Of a stretch of 64,000 nucleotides of DNA, positions 15,098 through 27,442 are shown piece by piece. Location: assembly GCF_024679245.1 (NCBI RefSeq), contig NC_090183.1, positions 25,367,355-25,431,354 of the forward strand. Direction: 5' to 3'. A program made the position numbers and the translations under genes. Origin of the DNA: Pseudorasbora parva. Taxonomy: Eukaryota; Chordata; Actinopteri; Cypriniformes; Gobionidae. Position 1 is the stretch's first letter; each line of letters starts with the position of its first letter. Under the pieces are notes generated by a model. It searched no databases, had not been told where the DNA came from, and worked only from the letters and a program-made list of their open reading frames with translations.

Positions 15098-15106
15098 GAG
15101 TTTTTA

Positions 15107-16095
<989 letters not shown>

Positions 16096-16143
<48 letters not shown>
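16096..16143. repeat. (TA)n microsatellite
   Basis: About 24 TA units. Confidence 0.95.
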
Positions 16144-16145
<2 letters not shown>

Positions 16146-16149
16146 TCAT

Positions 16150-18050
16150 ATACACTATTGTACAGCAGTCACACATCTTACTTGCTCACAGCAGCTTGCT
16201 GTGTATGTATTTGCAGTAGTAATTCCTCTACTTGCTCTGCAGCAGCAAGTACAGGACTTGCTATTGCTCTCCAGGCACCATTTGCTAGAGCCCAGGAGGA
16301 TGCACCGCTTCTCATGCCAAGCCAGTGGCATCCACAATCCAATGAGCCATCTTCTGTTTGGAGACAGCCTTCCTCTTCTATTTTGCCCCAAAACAGACAA
16401 AGAGCTGCTCAGAGCTTCTGAAGCAGAGTCCTGCATGCAGGCGGGTTCCTGACAGTTGAACCCCTAATATTTGAAGTAACGAGTAGAATAATATTGACAT
16501 TGTCATTTGTAGTGCAGGTTTGGAATTAATAGGCACAGGCTGACTGTGGGACCAATAGCCAAGAGACTATTTTGACTCAATTCACAACTTGTTTGGACAC
16601 TTGTTCTAAGGAAACCCCTGCCCGTAGAAATGCAAGGTCTGCCCAAGGGCTGAATAAGTGACAAAAAATGTCTACACACTTGAGTGTGTAGCCAATGCTG
16701 CCAACCCCCACAGAAGACGCCATATGCGCCTGGAACCTCAGAAATAACCCCTGAATATCCAATATCCAATATCCAATATTCAGAGTCCAACTCTATCTCG
16801 AGAAAAGAAATGCTCTGCACTGGGGATAGTTGTCACTTTTTCCAGTTGACCTGAAGCGCAAAACGGCTGAGGTGTCTGAGCACCTGGTCCATGTGTGTGC
16901 ACAACAAAGTGAGCTAGGATCAAGACAGTTGAGAATGTGCATGCCCACTTCAATGGCAGCCTCTGCAATTTGAAGATGAGAGGTGACAGGGACAACCCAA
17001 AAGGGAGAACCTTGTACTTTTATGCCTGACCCTCGAAAGTGAACCACAGGAGCAGTCAGTGGACACATCCTTCAGGTCTATTGCTGAGAACCTATCCTGT
17101 TGGTAAACATATGTCAGAATGCTTTTCTCCATTAGTATCTCAAACAGGAGCTTGTGCAGGGCCGATTCAAAAACCGCAGGTCAAAGATTGGTTGTAAAAT
17201 TAAGTAAGAGCTGTAGAAACCTTTCTTCATCATCTTGACTGGGGGGACATTCTCTGTTGCATCCTTTGCCAGTAGGACTACAAATTTTGACTGCTACAGA
17301 GGTACTTAAAATGCCAAACCGGGCAGGTGTCTGGCATACTGAATTGCGTAGCCAAGTCTGACTGCCCTGATCCGCCAGTGCAACAGGTGGGGAAGTGCTA
17401 ACCAGGCCTCTAAACTCCACACAAGTGGCACTAGAAAAATAATCAATTTGACAATGTCGCCGAAGAGGCCCCTTGTCAGATGGGGGACTCAAGAAAGTGT
17501 CCACCCTAATCTCAGCAAGGCTGAATCAGAGATGCTGCTCCTGGACCACCATGGTGGACATCGCCTGGCCGAGAGCCCTTGCCTTGATCTTTGTTGCTCG
17601 GAGAGTGGAGTCAGTTGCCGACCACAGTTCTTGCATCAATCGCAATGAATGCACTGAAACTGCAGGCTCCAAATGTGGAACATCCATATACCCATTGGCT
17701 GTCCCACTGTGGAAGGTGGAAGAGCTTGATAAGCGAGACCGAGCATTGAAATGTGTCCTTTACAACTTCATCAGCTCTTTTATGCACATCTGAGAAAGAA
17801 GACACTGGGGCTATGTGTGACTTACAGCTGAACCCAAAAAACAACCACCCATTATGCAGTAGAACCTAGTCTGCATACTCCTTAAATGTAAGTTTCATCT
17901 CTGCATTGAGACCTGCTCGGAAAAGCCCAAAGGCTGTCATCATCATAGTGGACAAGATTGTACAAATCCAGGAAGGTCTATGGGTGTCTTTCGAGGGACT
18001 GTTCCCCTGCAAGAGGAGGATCATTTTTATATGGCTGCTAGATCCATCTG
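16150..18050 (-). pseudogene. Decayed DIRS retrotransposon, minus strand
   Basis: Reading 18050 down to 16150, blocks occur in the DIRS order. Near 17800 a gag-like SHIAPVSSFSDVHKRADEV. Near 17530-17585 ARALGQAMSTMVVQE, nearly the same as in the element at 22191-28466. At 17330-17200 a decayed RT N-terminus. At 17090-17060 RFSAIDLKDVS, the RT catalytic-Asp region. At 16660-16570 FLRAGVSLEQVS, the start of RNase H. At 16390-16290 SSEQLFVC followed by KAVSKQKMAHWIVDA, in the tyrosine recombinase. Most RNase H and the N-terminal half of the recombinase (about 16450-16560) are deleted. Stops and frameshifts are throughout. No terminal repeats are visible. Parts of the shadow frames here reach 90-125 codons but are not coding. 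Confidence 0.75.
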
Positions 18051-18074
18051 TTTAGGTCAGTTCTTCTGTCAGCA

Positions 18075-18319
<245 letters not shown>

Positions 18320-18455
18320 GTGAACACCCACCCAGAGCAGTGGGCAGCCATATCGCTACAATGTCCAGGAAGCAGTTGGGGGTTAGGTGTCTTGCTCAAG
18401 GGTCTCACCTCAGTGGTGTTATTGAGGGTGGAAGAGAGCACTGGTTATTCAATCT
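18320..18455 (+). repeat. Fish CA-associated repeat, right part
   Basis: It holds GTGAACACCCACCCAGAGCA, GTGGGCAGCCAT, GGGGGTTAGGTGTCTTGCTC and AAGGGTCTCACCTCAGT. I recognise this series as a conserved, widespread teleost repeat; its class is uncertain. Confidence 0.5.
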
Positions 18456-21400
18456 ATCCACCATTCCTCAGAATACCTGCAACAATATGTGAAGACTTTT
18501 TTGATATTTGTGTCCAAAATTTGGTACATTGGTTGAGATAATGTCCAATTTACCGTTCCCATTAGTTTTTGGCTTTTATATTGAACTGTAAACTTGTGGC
18601 TAAACATATATATAGCGGTGCAAATGTGTGATACCTTTTACTTTCAATTTATTTTCTTTATCTGTAATTTGCTGATAAAAAAACAGGGTTGTAACAGATG
18701 GGTGTGTATGTAGAGTGCCAGGTAGAATTCTGTGATTTTATCTGTCCAAATGTCTGTCAGAGTTTTAGATATTGTAATATATATATATATATACTTTTTT
18801 TTTTTTAACAAACTGTGTTTCTCGGCTGATATACTTGGGAGAAGATAAGTCTTGAATTGAGATTTCTTTGCATTTACATTTTCATTTATGTCAATCCAAG
18901 GCTGACAGAAGCAGGTGGGATGAACTCATTTTAAATTCTCAACACAGCTGACTGTCTAATAGTAGCTACAGTTGGGGGCCTCTGATCCTCCCAGATTTTG
19001 GCCTTCTAAAGAGTTACTAATTAACTTGTATTTAAAACTGTAAAATGTATTAATGTGTAATATGTGAAGAAATCTTACATGATCTGTTCAAAGCAATTGC
19101 AAACTGACCATAAACACAGACCTGTGACCACATAGTATAATTATTATTACTCATTATTACTTGTAGTTCTTTTAACACTGTTTAATTAAAGGCACTTATA
19201 GGTACCTATGCCCTTTTAGTCTTGATTTTGTTTACATGTTCTACAATAATAGATTATGAAATGTTCAAAAAATACTTTGTTTTTCACATATTACATTATG
19301 GCAACACTATTCTACATATAGTCTGTTCTAGACTCTAGCACCTCCTTTCAGCTGGATGTGTGTAGTGTGTTGTGTTGAAATTGGTCAATCACTTCGAAGG
19401 TGAATGTCTGGAGCTCTCCAATTATTTTGCAGTTTTTTTGTTTCATTTTACCAGAGACCGCTGAACATAAGACAACACACAACAAACAACTTTTTTGCCG
19501 GTTCTTGATTATTCAGACGTTTTGTGGATGTTCTAGTCGGAGGGGCAGAGGTTGCCAGTGTAAAGGTCATCCACTATCCTTTATACTGTGAGTGACCATA
19601 TTTATTTTCTTATCTCTTTTTAATCATGTAATAATAAGGTTTATTTTCAAAAAATGTTTATTTTTGTTATACAATCATAATGTTTTTTGGGTTAGTTAGA
19701 CTAAGTGAATCTGTCAGCGCTTGTGTGTCTCCGCAATTAACATACGAGTGCCTTCATTAGCACTTCTGTGTCTGTATTCATTAGCGTGTGTGTGCGCGGT
19801 CCCTCTCTGATGGGGGTAAGGGGAGGACCTGTGATTGCTAAGTGTGGAGTCTGATCAAGGCTGACAGTATTTAACATAATTAAGAAAAGCTTCAGTCACA
19901 GTGGCATTAAATAAACACCTCACTGAGCGAGGGAGGATCTGATGAGAGAGAAAAAGGAAGAGAGAGGGAGGGAAGGGTCATTTCTCAGTCATGGGATGAG
20001 ACGTGCGTGTTAGTCTTCTCATTACTGCACAGCTTGAGTGGCACACACTTCCTCTCTCTCGCTGCAATGTGAGCACACGCCTACACACAAAAACTCACAC
20101 ACACGCACACTCACTTGCACTGTCAAGGTGGAGCATTAACTTTTTTTTGACATGACTTCATCATTGCTGCTTGGCAAACAAAACTGTGCCAATTGAACAA
20201 AGGACAACCGTTTTAAGTGTTCATGCCCTAGAATGATGAAAATCATAGCACAGGTGCACATAGGCGACCGTAAATGCCAACATCGGCAAGCGAATGGGAC
20301 ATCACGTGTACGCAACAAGCTGCTAATAAAAAGCTACACGAGGAAGCTATCTAAAGGGGCAGAAGATGCATCCAAAACCACATAGAGTAGGTACTGCATT
20401 TGAATTAGAGCTTTCTTCACAACTGTCAGCATGAAACAGAATTTGTGATAGTCTTCCTTTCCCTATTGTGACGTATATCCGAACGAAACAGCCCCTCAAA
20501 CCAGAAAAAAATGTAGGGCGGGACTTGATTTTGTCCATCTGGAATTAATTGGATAGTTGGATTATTGTGGTTTGCTATTATTTCATTTGAGTGACAGGTT
20601 TTCCTGCCCTCGAGTTAGTAAACACATAATCAGAGAAGAGATGTCATTGCAAAAGGGTGGGGACAATATTTTAAATAAAAATTACAAGGGCACATGAAAA
20701 TATATTAATGCTATATAACATTACATTATTACATGTCATTAATGTGCACCGATTAATCATTTATAGTAAATATTGCAATATTCCATAAAACCAAAACAAA
20801 CAAAAAAACACAAAAAACAAGAATTGTGAATTTTGCATTAATGGTGACTTTACTTGTGTCCAAAATGATGTACTATGTGCACTCATAGGTATTTATATCT
20901 AGTGTATGAATTTTATAGGCAAGGTTATTTTGTCATCCATCATCAGTGTTCCTTTCCAGTACCTGATTAAAGCTGTGACAGTTGAGTGCATCAAGTGCTT
21001 TTTCTTTTTGGAATTTCCAGCATGAACAAACTTCTCACAGTGGGCAAATTCCAAATGGCGTTTTTACACCCTTGACGAGCACTTCGGGAAGTGGACACCA
21101 TTTCTAGGAGCGTTCTAAACGAAAGTGAACATCTGAGGCCCTTCACGAAAAGCCCTTTCACAGGTCCGTTAGCCAAGGGAACATGCAATGGTCAATTCAA
21201 TTAAGTAATTTGATCATATATGGTCATGTTCTGCCCTTCGGAGTGAGTAGGTATACTCATTTCCGATTGGAATTTGCATGCAATTTGGGATGCATCTTAT
21301 GTTTTATTTAGGATGAATGTGTAAAATAAATGCACAAATTAAAAATATTTACTAAAATGTATAGTTTGCTATTTTTTAAAACATCTAACAATGAAAAGCA

Positions 21401-21583
21401 GCATTTAGATTTTACAATATTTCCTAAAATGCTGTGTAGGGGGTCGAATCTGTTCATAAACAGTTTGAACTAGTTTACTGTAAACTGTGTTTGCGTAGTT
21501 GAACAAAGATTTTATTTTAAACCGTAAGGAGTTGTCTCAGAGTGATTTGTTTATTTTGTCTGTTATTTTATGTGGAACATTTC
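18456..21583. other. Non-coding stretch
   Basis: No splice-flanked coding frame was found. A short AT array lies at 18777-18793. The part 19780-20110 is GC-richer with purine-rich tracts and could be a conserved element. The part 20860-21300 resembles a decayed TIR element: CCAAAATGATGTACTATGTGC near its left side and CCGATTGGAATTTGCATGCA near its right. Confidence 0.35.
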
Positions 21584-22108
21584 TAGCCTGACAAGCCAGA
21601 CCAACATCAAGATGTTTGGTCTGGGAACTCACCATTGGCAGGGCTCAATCTGAGGGGCGGGATAAACGGTTGTCTTTCAAATTCCCTCTGAATGCAATTA
21701 GATAGCGCTACACCAACCAGAGCAACGTGAGGCGGAGCTAGTTGATAGATTAAACTTTCACCGTATCCGGTTGGCAAAACTCAGAACACATCTTCCCTTC
21801 TTAAGAATGATTTCAGTGCCGTGTTTTGTTCTTTTCTCAAACAAAAGCTTAACTCCATGTCTTTCAGAGTCGCGGCCAAAGCCTTTTCGAAATATTGTTG
21901 TTTGCCAGCGTCTTTGTTTACAAGTAGCACGTGCAACCTCCGTAAATCTGTCGTCATTATGTTAAGCCGACCACCACCTCTATACACGATGTGACTGGCC
22001 TGACCAGAGTTTGTTTTTTCCAGCTCAGAAGTCTATTGAGAGTTGCTAGACAACACTCGCAGCAAATAATATTTGCTGCCGCTAGAGTGCGACTAGATTT
22101 CTAGGCTA
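21584..22108. mobile_element. TAGCCTG element with RecQ fragment, copy 2
   Basis: Ends are TAGCCTGACAAGCC and GATTTCTAGGCTA. Imperfect 9-bp flanks GAACATTTC (21575-21583) and CAACATTTA (22109-22117) match at 7 of 9 positions. It is colinear over its whole length with 33813-34339. The cargo is a minus-strand fragment of a RecQ-family helicase (separate entry). No transposase is encoded. Confidence 0.8.
21731..21960 (-). pseudogene. RecQ-like helicase N-terminal fragment, copy 2
   Basis: On the minus strand the frame gives LSFCLRKEQNTALKSFLRRE, DVF, an in-frame stop, then VLPTGYGESLIYQLAP. This is the entry region of RecQ-family DExH helicases, where a Q-motif-like segment precedes the Walker A loop (PTGxGKSLxYQLP). 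Here the Walker A lysine is Glu, and a TGA lies just upstream, so no ATPase could be made. The helicase homology stops near 21731, about 145 bp inside the element's left end. Family assignment rests on the motif only. Confidence 0.6.
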
Positions 22109-22190
22109 CAACATTTAATTTATTGGCTAACAAACAGAAGTGATTCATTCACCCCCGGTGTCCATTCTTCAACTCGAGTGGTGAACTAAT

Positions 22191-22214
22191 GTTCCCTTTC
22201 AGTCGGTCACGTTC
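22191..22214 (+). repeat. Left outer extension of the DIRS element
   Basis: GTTCCCTTTCAGTCGGTCAC begins the element. Its complement is found only in the internal complementary region (28115-28138), which sets the left boundary. Confidence 0.85.
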
Positions 22215-22379
22215 GACGTACGTCAGAACTGAACCGACGAATGGGATCTTACTTTAGAGACCAATCCTACTTCGAGCATCTAACAACGAGCCAATGAAAT
22301 TTGGCATGCGATCACGCATTCCACGCTCCGCCCCGCAGCGCGGGTATAAATAGGAAGTGGAATGGTAGATCAGCGCTTT
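22215..22379 (+). repeat. Left inverted terminal repeat of DIRS
   Basis: A 165-bp stretch from GACGTACGTC to GATCAGCGCTTT is the near-perfect reverse complement, without gaps, of 28255-28419. Confidence 0.9.
22345..22353 (+). promoter_or_regulatory. TATA box in left ITR
   Basis: TATAAATAG follows the GC-rich CCGCCCCGCAGCGCGGG. This is a good core promoter position for the genomic RNA. Being in the ITR, the same box points outward-in from the right repeat as well (complement at about 28281-28289). Confidence 0.6.
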
Positions 22380-22530
22380 CTACTTCGGAGCCGAGCAGTG
22401 CTTACTGTTTCCTACGAAGAGTGTCTGACTATGAGTCAAAGAGTGTTGAGTGAGAGAGTCTGCCAGTGCGGGTGATACGGCGCGTCAGTGAGAGACCGTC
22501 TGATCAGTGATCAAGCGATCTAAAGGAGCT

Positions 22531-22612
22531 TGTTGGTTCGCTGAGCGTTTCCCATACAAACTGTTGGTTCGCTGAGCGTTTCCTATACAAACTGTTGGTT
22601 CGCTGGGCGTTA
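22531..22612 (+). repeat. Leader tandem repeat, 31-bp period, three units
   Basis: TGTTGGTTCGCTGAGCGTTT followed by CC(C/T)ATACAAAC starts at 22531, 22562 and 22593. The third unit has GGGCG for GAGCG and breaks off early. Confidence 0.85.
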
Positions 22613-22766
22613 CACACACACAAATACACATCACTGAGAGCTCACACAGGCTTGCAGAACGAACTGTGTGGAGCCGCGGTCATCTCCCTGAGTGCTTCAG
22701 CACACTAAAAGAGCAGCTTTCCATTCACAAAAGAGCAACACGGTTTGACCCTGCGTCTTTTTCAAG

Positions 22767-24560
22767 ATGTCATTCAAACCGTGTATTCCTGGTATGCAAC
22801 TGTTTCCTGTCCTCTTGACGGCCACGAGCGCATGTGAGATTGCTATCGTGGGTGATTCATGTTCTGGTAAAAGAACATGGTCACGTCGGCGCGTTGTTCG
22901 TCTCCCCCTTCTCATAAAGGGCTCGAGTGTTCAGCGCGCCGTGTGCCGTCGAGCGGCCGGCTGACAGCGGTGGTTGTCACGACAACCGGCACGCGTCAGT
23001 CGGCGCTCTAGATGCGCGGTCGAGACTATGAAACCTCAGATGGGGTCGAGTCCCTTCGCCTATCCCCCGATCTAGTTCATTTCTAGTGTTACTGGAAAAG
23101 GGCTACTTTGGCTGATAAGCGCTGGTGGCCTGAGGATTACAGTGGGGATTCCCCGCCGGGTAAATCCCCTCGGGCCCCCACTCCTCTATCGCATCAAAAG
23201 CATGCTGAGACTCTGTTCGTGGGTGGTACGGATTCTCTCATGAGAACACGACCACGTCAGGGCATTGTTCGCCTTGCCTTCTTCATAGAGGCTTGAGCGC
23301 TCAGTGCGCTGTGTGCCGTTCTGACGGCCACGTTCACTGTCTCGCATGCCTGCTGGTAGTTGAAGGTGGAATCGCTGGTCCTAAAGAGAAAAAGGGCTAG
23401 CGTTTCATTTTTGGCTCTGGCAGAGGACAGATGTCAATTGCTGCATCGGAGAGAGGGAAATATGGAGGGTCAAAAGGGCCAAAAATGAAAAAAAAAAAAA
23501 AAAAAGTTTCATTGTTTTCCCTCTCTCACTGCCCTCTGCCCTGCACGCACGAGGGTAGTCCCAGCCCAGGGGTTGTGCAGGAACTGCGTGCGGTGTTGGA
23601 CCTCGCCCTATGGGCGACGAAAATCACTGCACGCTCCCTGGGTCAGGCGATGTCCACACTAGTGGTCCAGGAATAGGGGGCTAACCTGACAGATATGCGC
23701 AAGAAAAGCCTGTCTGTCGGGCTGGCCTCCTCGGCGGCACCATCGAGAACTTTGCCCAGCAGTTCTTGGTGGCCCAAGAGCAGACGGAGGCGTTGCACCA
23801 GGGTGCCGACGACCAGCTGCTCGGTCGTCGGTCGCAGCGCCTCTGCCGGCTCGTCGCCGAGGGCATCCCCTCCTGCGTCCGCCTCCACCCTGCTAGAGCC
23901 GAGCAGCAGCCTCCACTGGAGGAGCAGGGTGCCGGACGCGAGGGACGCCCAACCCGTCCAGGGCCCGCTAACCGGCAGGCAAGCGCAAGGGGACGCGGCC
24001 CTGAGACGGGCCGGCTAGGGAGAACAGGAGCTGCTCGGGGGAGACGATGTTCGCATCCCTCCCCCACCCCCCCGGAGGAGGACCGGGGGGCCCTGACTGG
24101 TTTCGGTTCTGCCACTGGCTCTCCGGAGTCCAGCGGTACCCACATTTTAAGAGCAGTTTCCTCTCTCTCTGGGCCCCAAGAGGGTCAGGTTGGCAGTGTG
24201 CGACGCCCACGGGCCTTGTCACTCCTTTCCTACCCTCCCGTCGCCAGGGGGCAGTTGTGTGGGCCTCGAGGACGCCCCCGGGCCTTCTCACCCACACACT
24301 TCCTCTCTCGTGAGCACTCAGTCAACACTCCGGGCCGCCCACGGGCCTCCCGGGTCGGGGCTGAGTGCTTCACTTCCCTGCCTCCGGGCAGTGGGCAGCA
24401 GAGTGGGCTCCGAGGACGCCTCCGGGCCTTCTCACCCACTCTCTGTCCAAACCAGGAGTGCTCAGGCAACACTTCGGGCCGCCTCCGGGCCTCCCGAGTC
24501 GGGCCAGAGTACTCCGCTTCGCTGCCCCACCCCGGGCATGTCTGTGGTGCGGTTGGTCCC
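22767..24560 (+). pseudogene. DIRS ORF1 (gag-like), broken
   Basis: ORF1 probably began at ATG 22767 (MSFKPC...), as in related fish DIRS elements. The frame is soon lost. An internal direct repeat follows: the segment around 22860-22960 recurs, diverged, at 23237-23335. An A17 run at 23488-23504 breaks the next frame. At 23580-23676 the frame reads ELRAVLDLALWATKITARSL then GQAMSTLVVQE and meets a TAG. The following part (23766-24560) is Arg/Pro/Gly-rich, with a GC-rich repeat of about 140 bp around GGGCCTTCTCACCC. No CCHC zinc knuckle is visible. The product would be a nucleocapsid-like protein, but function is inferred only from position. Confidence 0.65.
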
Positions 24561-25395
24561 GCTTGCACGGTCTCTGGGGGCCTGGCTAGGTCTCCCCGGG
24601 CCGTCTCGCTGGCTCATCCGTACCATCAGACTCGGCTACGCGATTCAGTTCGCGCGCCGGCCGCCCAAGTACAGGGGCATCCTCTTCACCTCCGTGCGAA
24701 GCAGCGATGCTCAGGTCTTGAGGTCAGAGATCGAGGTCCTACTGGCGAAGGACGCGATCGAGCCGGTTCCTCCAGCCGATATGAAGACGGGGTTCTATAG
24801 CCCCTACTTCATTGTGCCCAAGAAGGGGGTGGGTTACGACCAATCCTGGACCTGCGAGTTCTGAATCGGGCCCTGCACAAGCTCCCGTTCAGGATGTTGA
24901 CGCAGAAACGCATTTCCAATGCATCCGTCCCCAGGATTGGTTTGCAGCGATCGACCTGAAGGATGCGTACTTCCGTGTGTCTTTCTCCCTCAACACAGAC
25001 CGTTCCTACGTTTGGCGTTCGAGGGGAAAGCATATCAGTACAAGGTCCTGCCCTTCGGGCTGTCCCTGTCGCCCCGCGTCTTTACGAAGGTCGCGGAGGC
25101 AGCCATTGTTCCGCTCAGAGAACGCGGCGTTCGGATTCTCAACTACCTCGACGGTTGGCTGATCCTAGCCCAGTCGAAGGACCAGTTGTGCGAACACAGG
25201 GACTTGGTGCTCAGTCACCTCAGCCAGTTGGGCCTTCGGGTCAACCGAGAGAAGAGCAAACTCTGTCCTACACAGAGGATCTCTTATCTCGGTATGGAGC
25301 TGGACTCGGTCAACCGGACGGCGCGCCTCACCGAGGAGCGAGTCCAGTCGGTGTTGAACTGCTTGAATATGTTCAAGAGCAGGACAGCGGTCCCA
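24560..25395 (+). pseudogene. DIRS reverse transcriptase, frameshifted
   Basis: The domain is spread over all three frames. GYAIQFARRPPKYRGILFTS and YSPYFIVPKKG (to 24830) lie in one frame. LRPILDLRVLNRALHKLPFR (24838-24895) is in another. DWFAAIDLKDAYFRVSF, with the first catalytic Asp, is at 24938-24988. AYQYKVLPFGLSLSPRVFTK and ILNYLDGWLILA are at 25036-25170, in a third. At least three indels break it, near 24832, 24915 and 24995. The catalytic YLDD box reads YLDG, losing the second metal-binding Asp. The product would have copied element RNA. Confidence 0.85.
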
Positions 25396-26435
25396 CTGAA
25401 TTCTTTCAGAGGCTCCTGGGGCATATGGCATCTGCAGCCGCGGTCACGCCGCTCGGATTGCTTCATATGAGACCGCTTCAACGCTGGCTCGAAGGCCGAG
25501 TCCCGAGGTGGGCGTGGCAGAGCGGTCAGTACCGGGTCCAAGTGACTCCTTACTGCCGCCAAACCTTCAGCCCGTGGTCCAGCACTTCGTTTCTCCGGGC
25601 CGGGGTGCCCCTAGAACAAGTGTCCAGGCATGCTGTGCTATTCACGGATGCCTCCACCACAGGCTGGGGGGCCACGTACAACGGGCATGCAGTTGCTGGT
25701 CTGTGGACGGGGCCGCAATTGCATTGGCATATCAATTGCCTCGAGTTACTGGCAGTACATCTGGCACTCCGCCGCCTCAAGGGGCCGCTGCGTGGCAAGC
25801 ATGTACTGGTCCGTACGGACAGCACCACGGCCGTTGCGTACATCAACCGTCAGGGTGGTCTACGCTCCCGTTGTTTGCTCCAACTCGCCCGCCACCTCCT
25901 CCTGTGGAGTCAGAAGCAGCTGAGGTCGCTTCGGGCCATTCATGTCCCTGGTGTGCTGAACCAGACAGCCGACGAGCTCTCTCGTCAGCCGACACCTCCG
26001 GGAGAGTGGCGACTCCACCCCCAGGCGGTCCAGCTGATATGGGACCAGTTCGGAGCCGCACAGGTCGACCTGTTTGCCTCTCCGGACTCGACCCATTGCC
26101 AGTGGTACTATTCCCTGACCGGGGGTACCCTCGGCACAGATGCACTGGCGCACAGCTGGCCCCGGGACCTACGCAAGTATGCGTTTCCCCCAGTGAGCCT
26201 TCTTGCACAGACTCTGTGCAAGGTCAGGGAGGACGAGGAGCAGGTCTTGTTAGTTGCGCCGTATTGGCCCAACCGGACCTGGTTCCCAGAACTCACACTC
26301 CTCGCGACAGCCCCTCCTTGGCCGATTCCCCTGAGGAAGGACCTTCTTTCTCAGGGACGGGGCACACTATGGCACCCGCGTCCAGACCTCTGGAATCTTC
26401 ATGTCTGGTCCCTGGACGGGACGCGGAGGTTCTAG
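25395..26435 (+). pseudogene. DIRS RNase H and C-terminal region
   Basis: After another frameshift near 25400 the frame runs open to TAG at 26433-26435. It reads RLLGHMASAAAVTPLGLLHM (connection), then RNase H with three acidic residues in place: LFTDAST (Asp), NCLELLAVH (Glu) and VRTDSTTAVAYIN (Asp). It continues through VPGVLNQTADELSRQ to a trailing segment rich in Trp/Pro that is typical of DIRS polyproteins. RNase H looks intact as a domain but has no start of its own, since it was the C-terminal part of the RT polyprotein. Confidence 0.85.
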
Positions 26436-27442
26436 ATGGACTACCACAAGCTGTCGTAGACACCATCGCTTCAGCTAGAGCCCCCTCTACGAGGCGCCTC
26501 TATGCGCTGAAGTGGAACCTGTTCGTTGAGTGGTGCGCTTCCCGCCGGGAAGACCCCCGAAGGTGTTCGATCAGTGTCGTGCTTTCCTTCCTGCAAGATG
26601 GGTTGGAGAGAAGGCTGTCTCCCTCCACCCTCAAGGTATATGCTGCAGCAATAGCAGCGTACCATGATGTAGTAGAAGGTAAGTCTGTGGGGAAGCACGA
26701 CCTAATCGTCAGGTTCCTCAGAGGTGCGAGGAGACTAAACCCTCCTCGTCCATCCTCGATACCCTCTTGGGACTTAGCTCTAGTGCTCCGAGCACTTCAG
26801 AGCCCTCCCTTCGAGCCTTTGGCGTCTTGTGAGCTGAAAATCTTGTCAATGAAGACAGTGCTCCTGACGGCATTGGCCTCGATCAAGAGGGTAGGGGACC
26901 TGCATGCACTTTCGGTCAACGAATCGTGCCTAGAGTTCGGGCCAGGTAACTCTCACGTTGTCCTGAGACCCCGGCCCGGATATGTGCCCAAGGTTCCTAC
27001 CACTCCCTTCCGGGATCAGGTGGTGAACCTGCAAGCGCTGCCTTCGGAGGAGGCAGACCCAGCCCTGGCTTTGCTGTGTCCGGTCCGCGCTCTTCGCGCT
27101 TACGTTGACCGGACCCAAAGCCTTCGGACCTCAGAGCAACTCTTCGTCTGTTACGGAGGCCAGCAGAAGGGAAAGGCTGTCTCCAAGCAGAGGTTAGCCC
27201 ACTGGATAGTGGATGCTATAGTCTTGGCCTACCAGTCCCAAGACGTGCCTTGCCCGTTCGGTGTAAGAGCTCACTCCACTCGGAGTGTTGCTTCTTCCTG
27301 GGCGCTGGCTCAAGGCGCCTCGCTGACAGACATATGTAGAGCTGCGGGCTGGGCGACACTTAACACGTTTGCTAGATTCTATAGCTTACGTGTAGAGCCG
27401 GTATCTTCCCGCATCCTCGCCCCCAGTGGCCAGGAGCGCTAA
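26369..27442 (+). CDS. DIRS tyrosine recombinase
   Basis: This is an intact ORF of 357 codons. ATG 26369 is the best start: it overlaps the RNase H frame by 67 nt in another frame, the usual DIRS arrangement, though the frame is open further upstream to 25508. An N-terminal core-binding region (STRRLYALKWNLFVEWC) is followed by the catalytic domain. The catalytic set is present: Arg in ASIKRVGDLHALS, His-x-x-Arg in AHSTRSVASSWA, Trp in AAGWATLNTFA and the Tyr nucleophile in RFYSLRV. The enzyme would integrate circular DNA copies without target duplication. It is the one gene of the element that could still be functional. Confidence 0.9.
   Translation: MAPASRPLESSCLVPGRDAEVLDGLPQAVVDTIASARAPSTRRLYALKWNLFVEWCASRREDPRRCSISVVLSFLQDGLERRLSPSTLKVYAAAIAAYHDVVEGKSVGKHDLIVRFLRGARRLNPPRPSSIPSWDLALVLRALQSPPFEPLASCELKILSMKTVLLTALASIKRVGDLHALSVNESCLEFGPGNSHVVLRPRPGYVPKVPTTPFRDQVVNLQALPSEEADPALALLCPVRALRAYVDRTQSLRTSEQLFVCYGGQQKGKAVSKQRLAHWIVDAIVLAYQSQDVPCPFGVRAHSTRSVASSWALAQGASLTDICRAAGWATLNTFARFYSLRVEPVSSRILAPSGQER

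Noticed and set aside
23681..24297. Minus-strand frames of 109-154 codons in the DIRS element
   Set aside because: They are shadows of the GC-rich ORF1 region on the other strand, Arg/Pro-rich without motifs.
24070..24560. Host CpG-island promoter
   Set aside because: The GC-rich block is within the DIRS ORF1 region and shows its degenerate coding repeats, so it is transposon sequence.
25508..26368. Upstream part of the long frame that contains the recombinase
   Set aside because: The frame is open but overlaps the real RNase H frame, and its residues show no recombinase similarity before about 26369. It is treated as a shadow.
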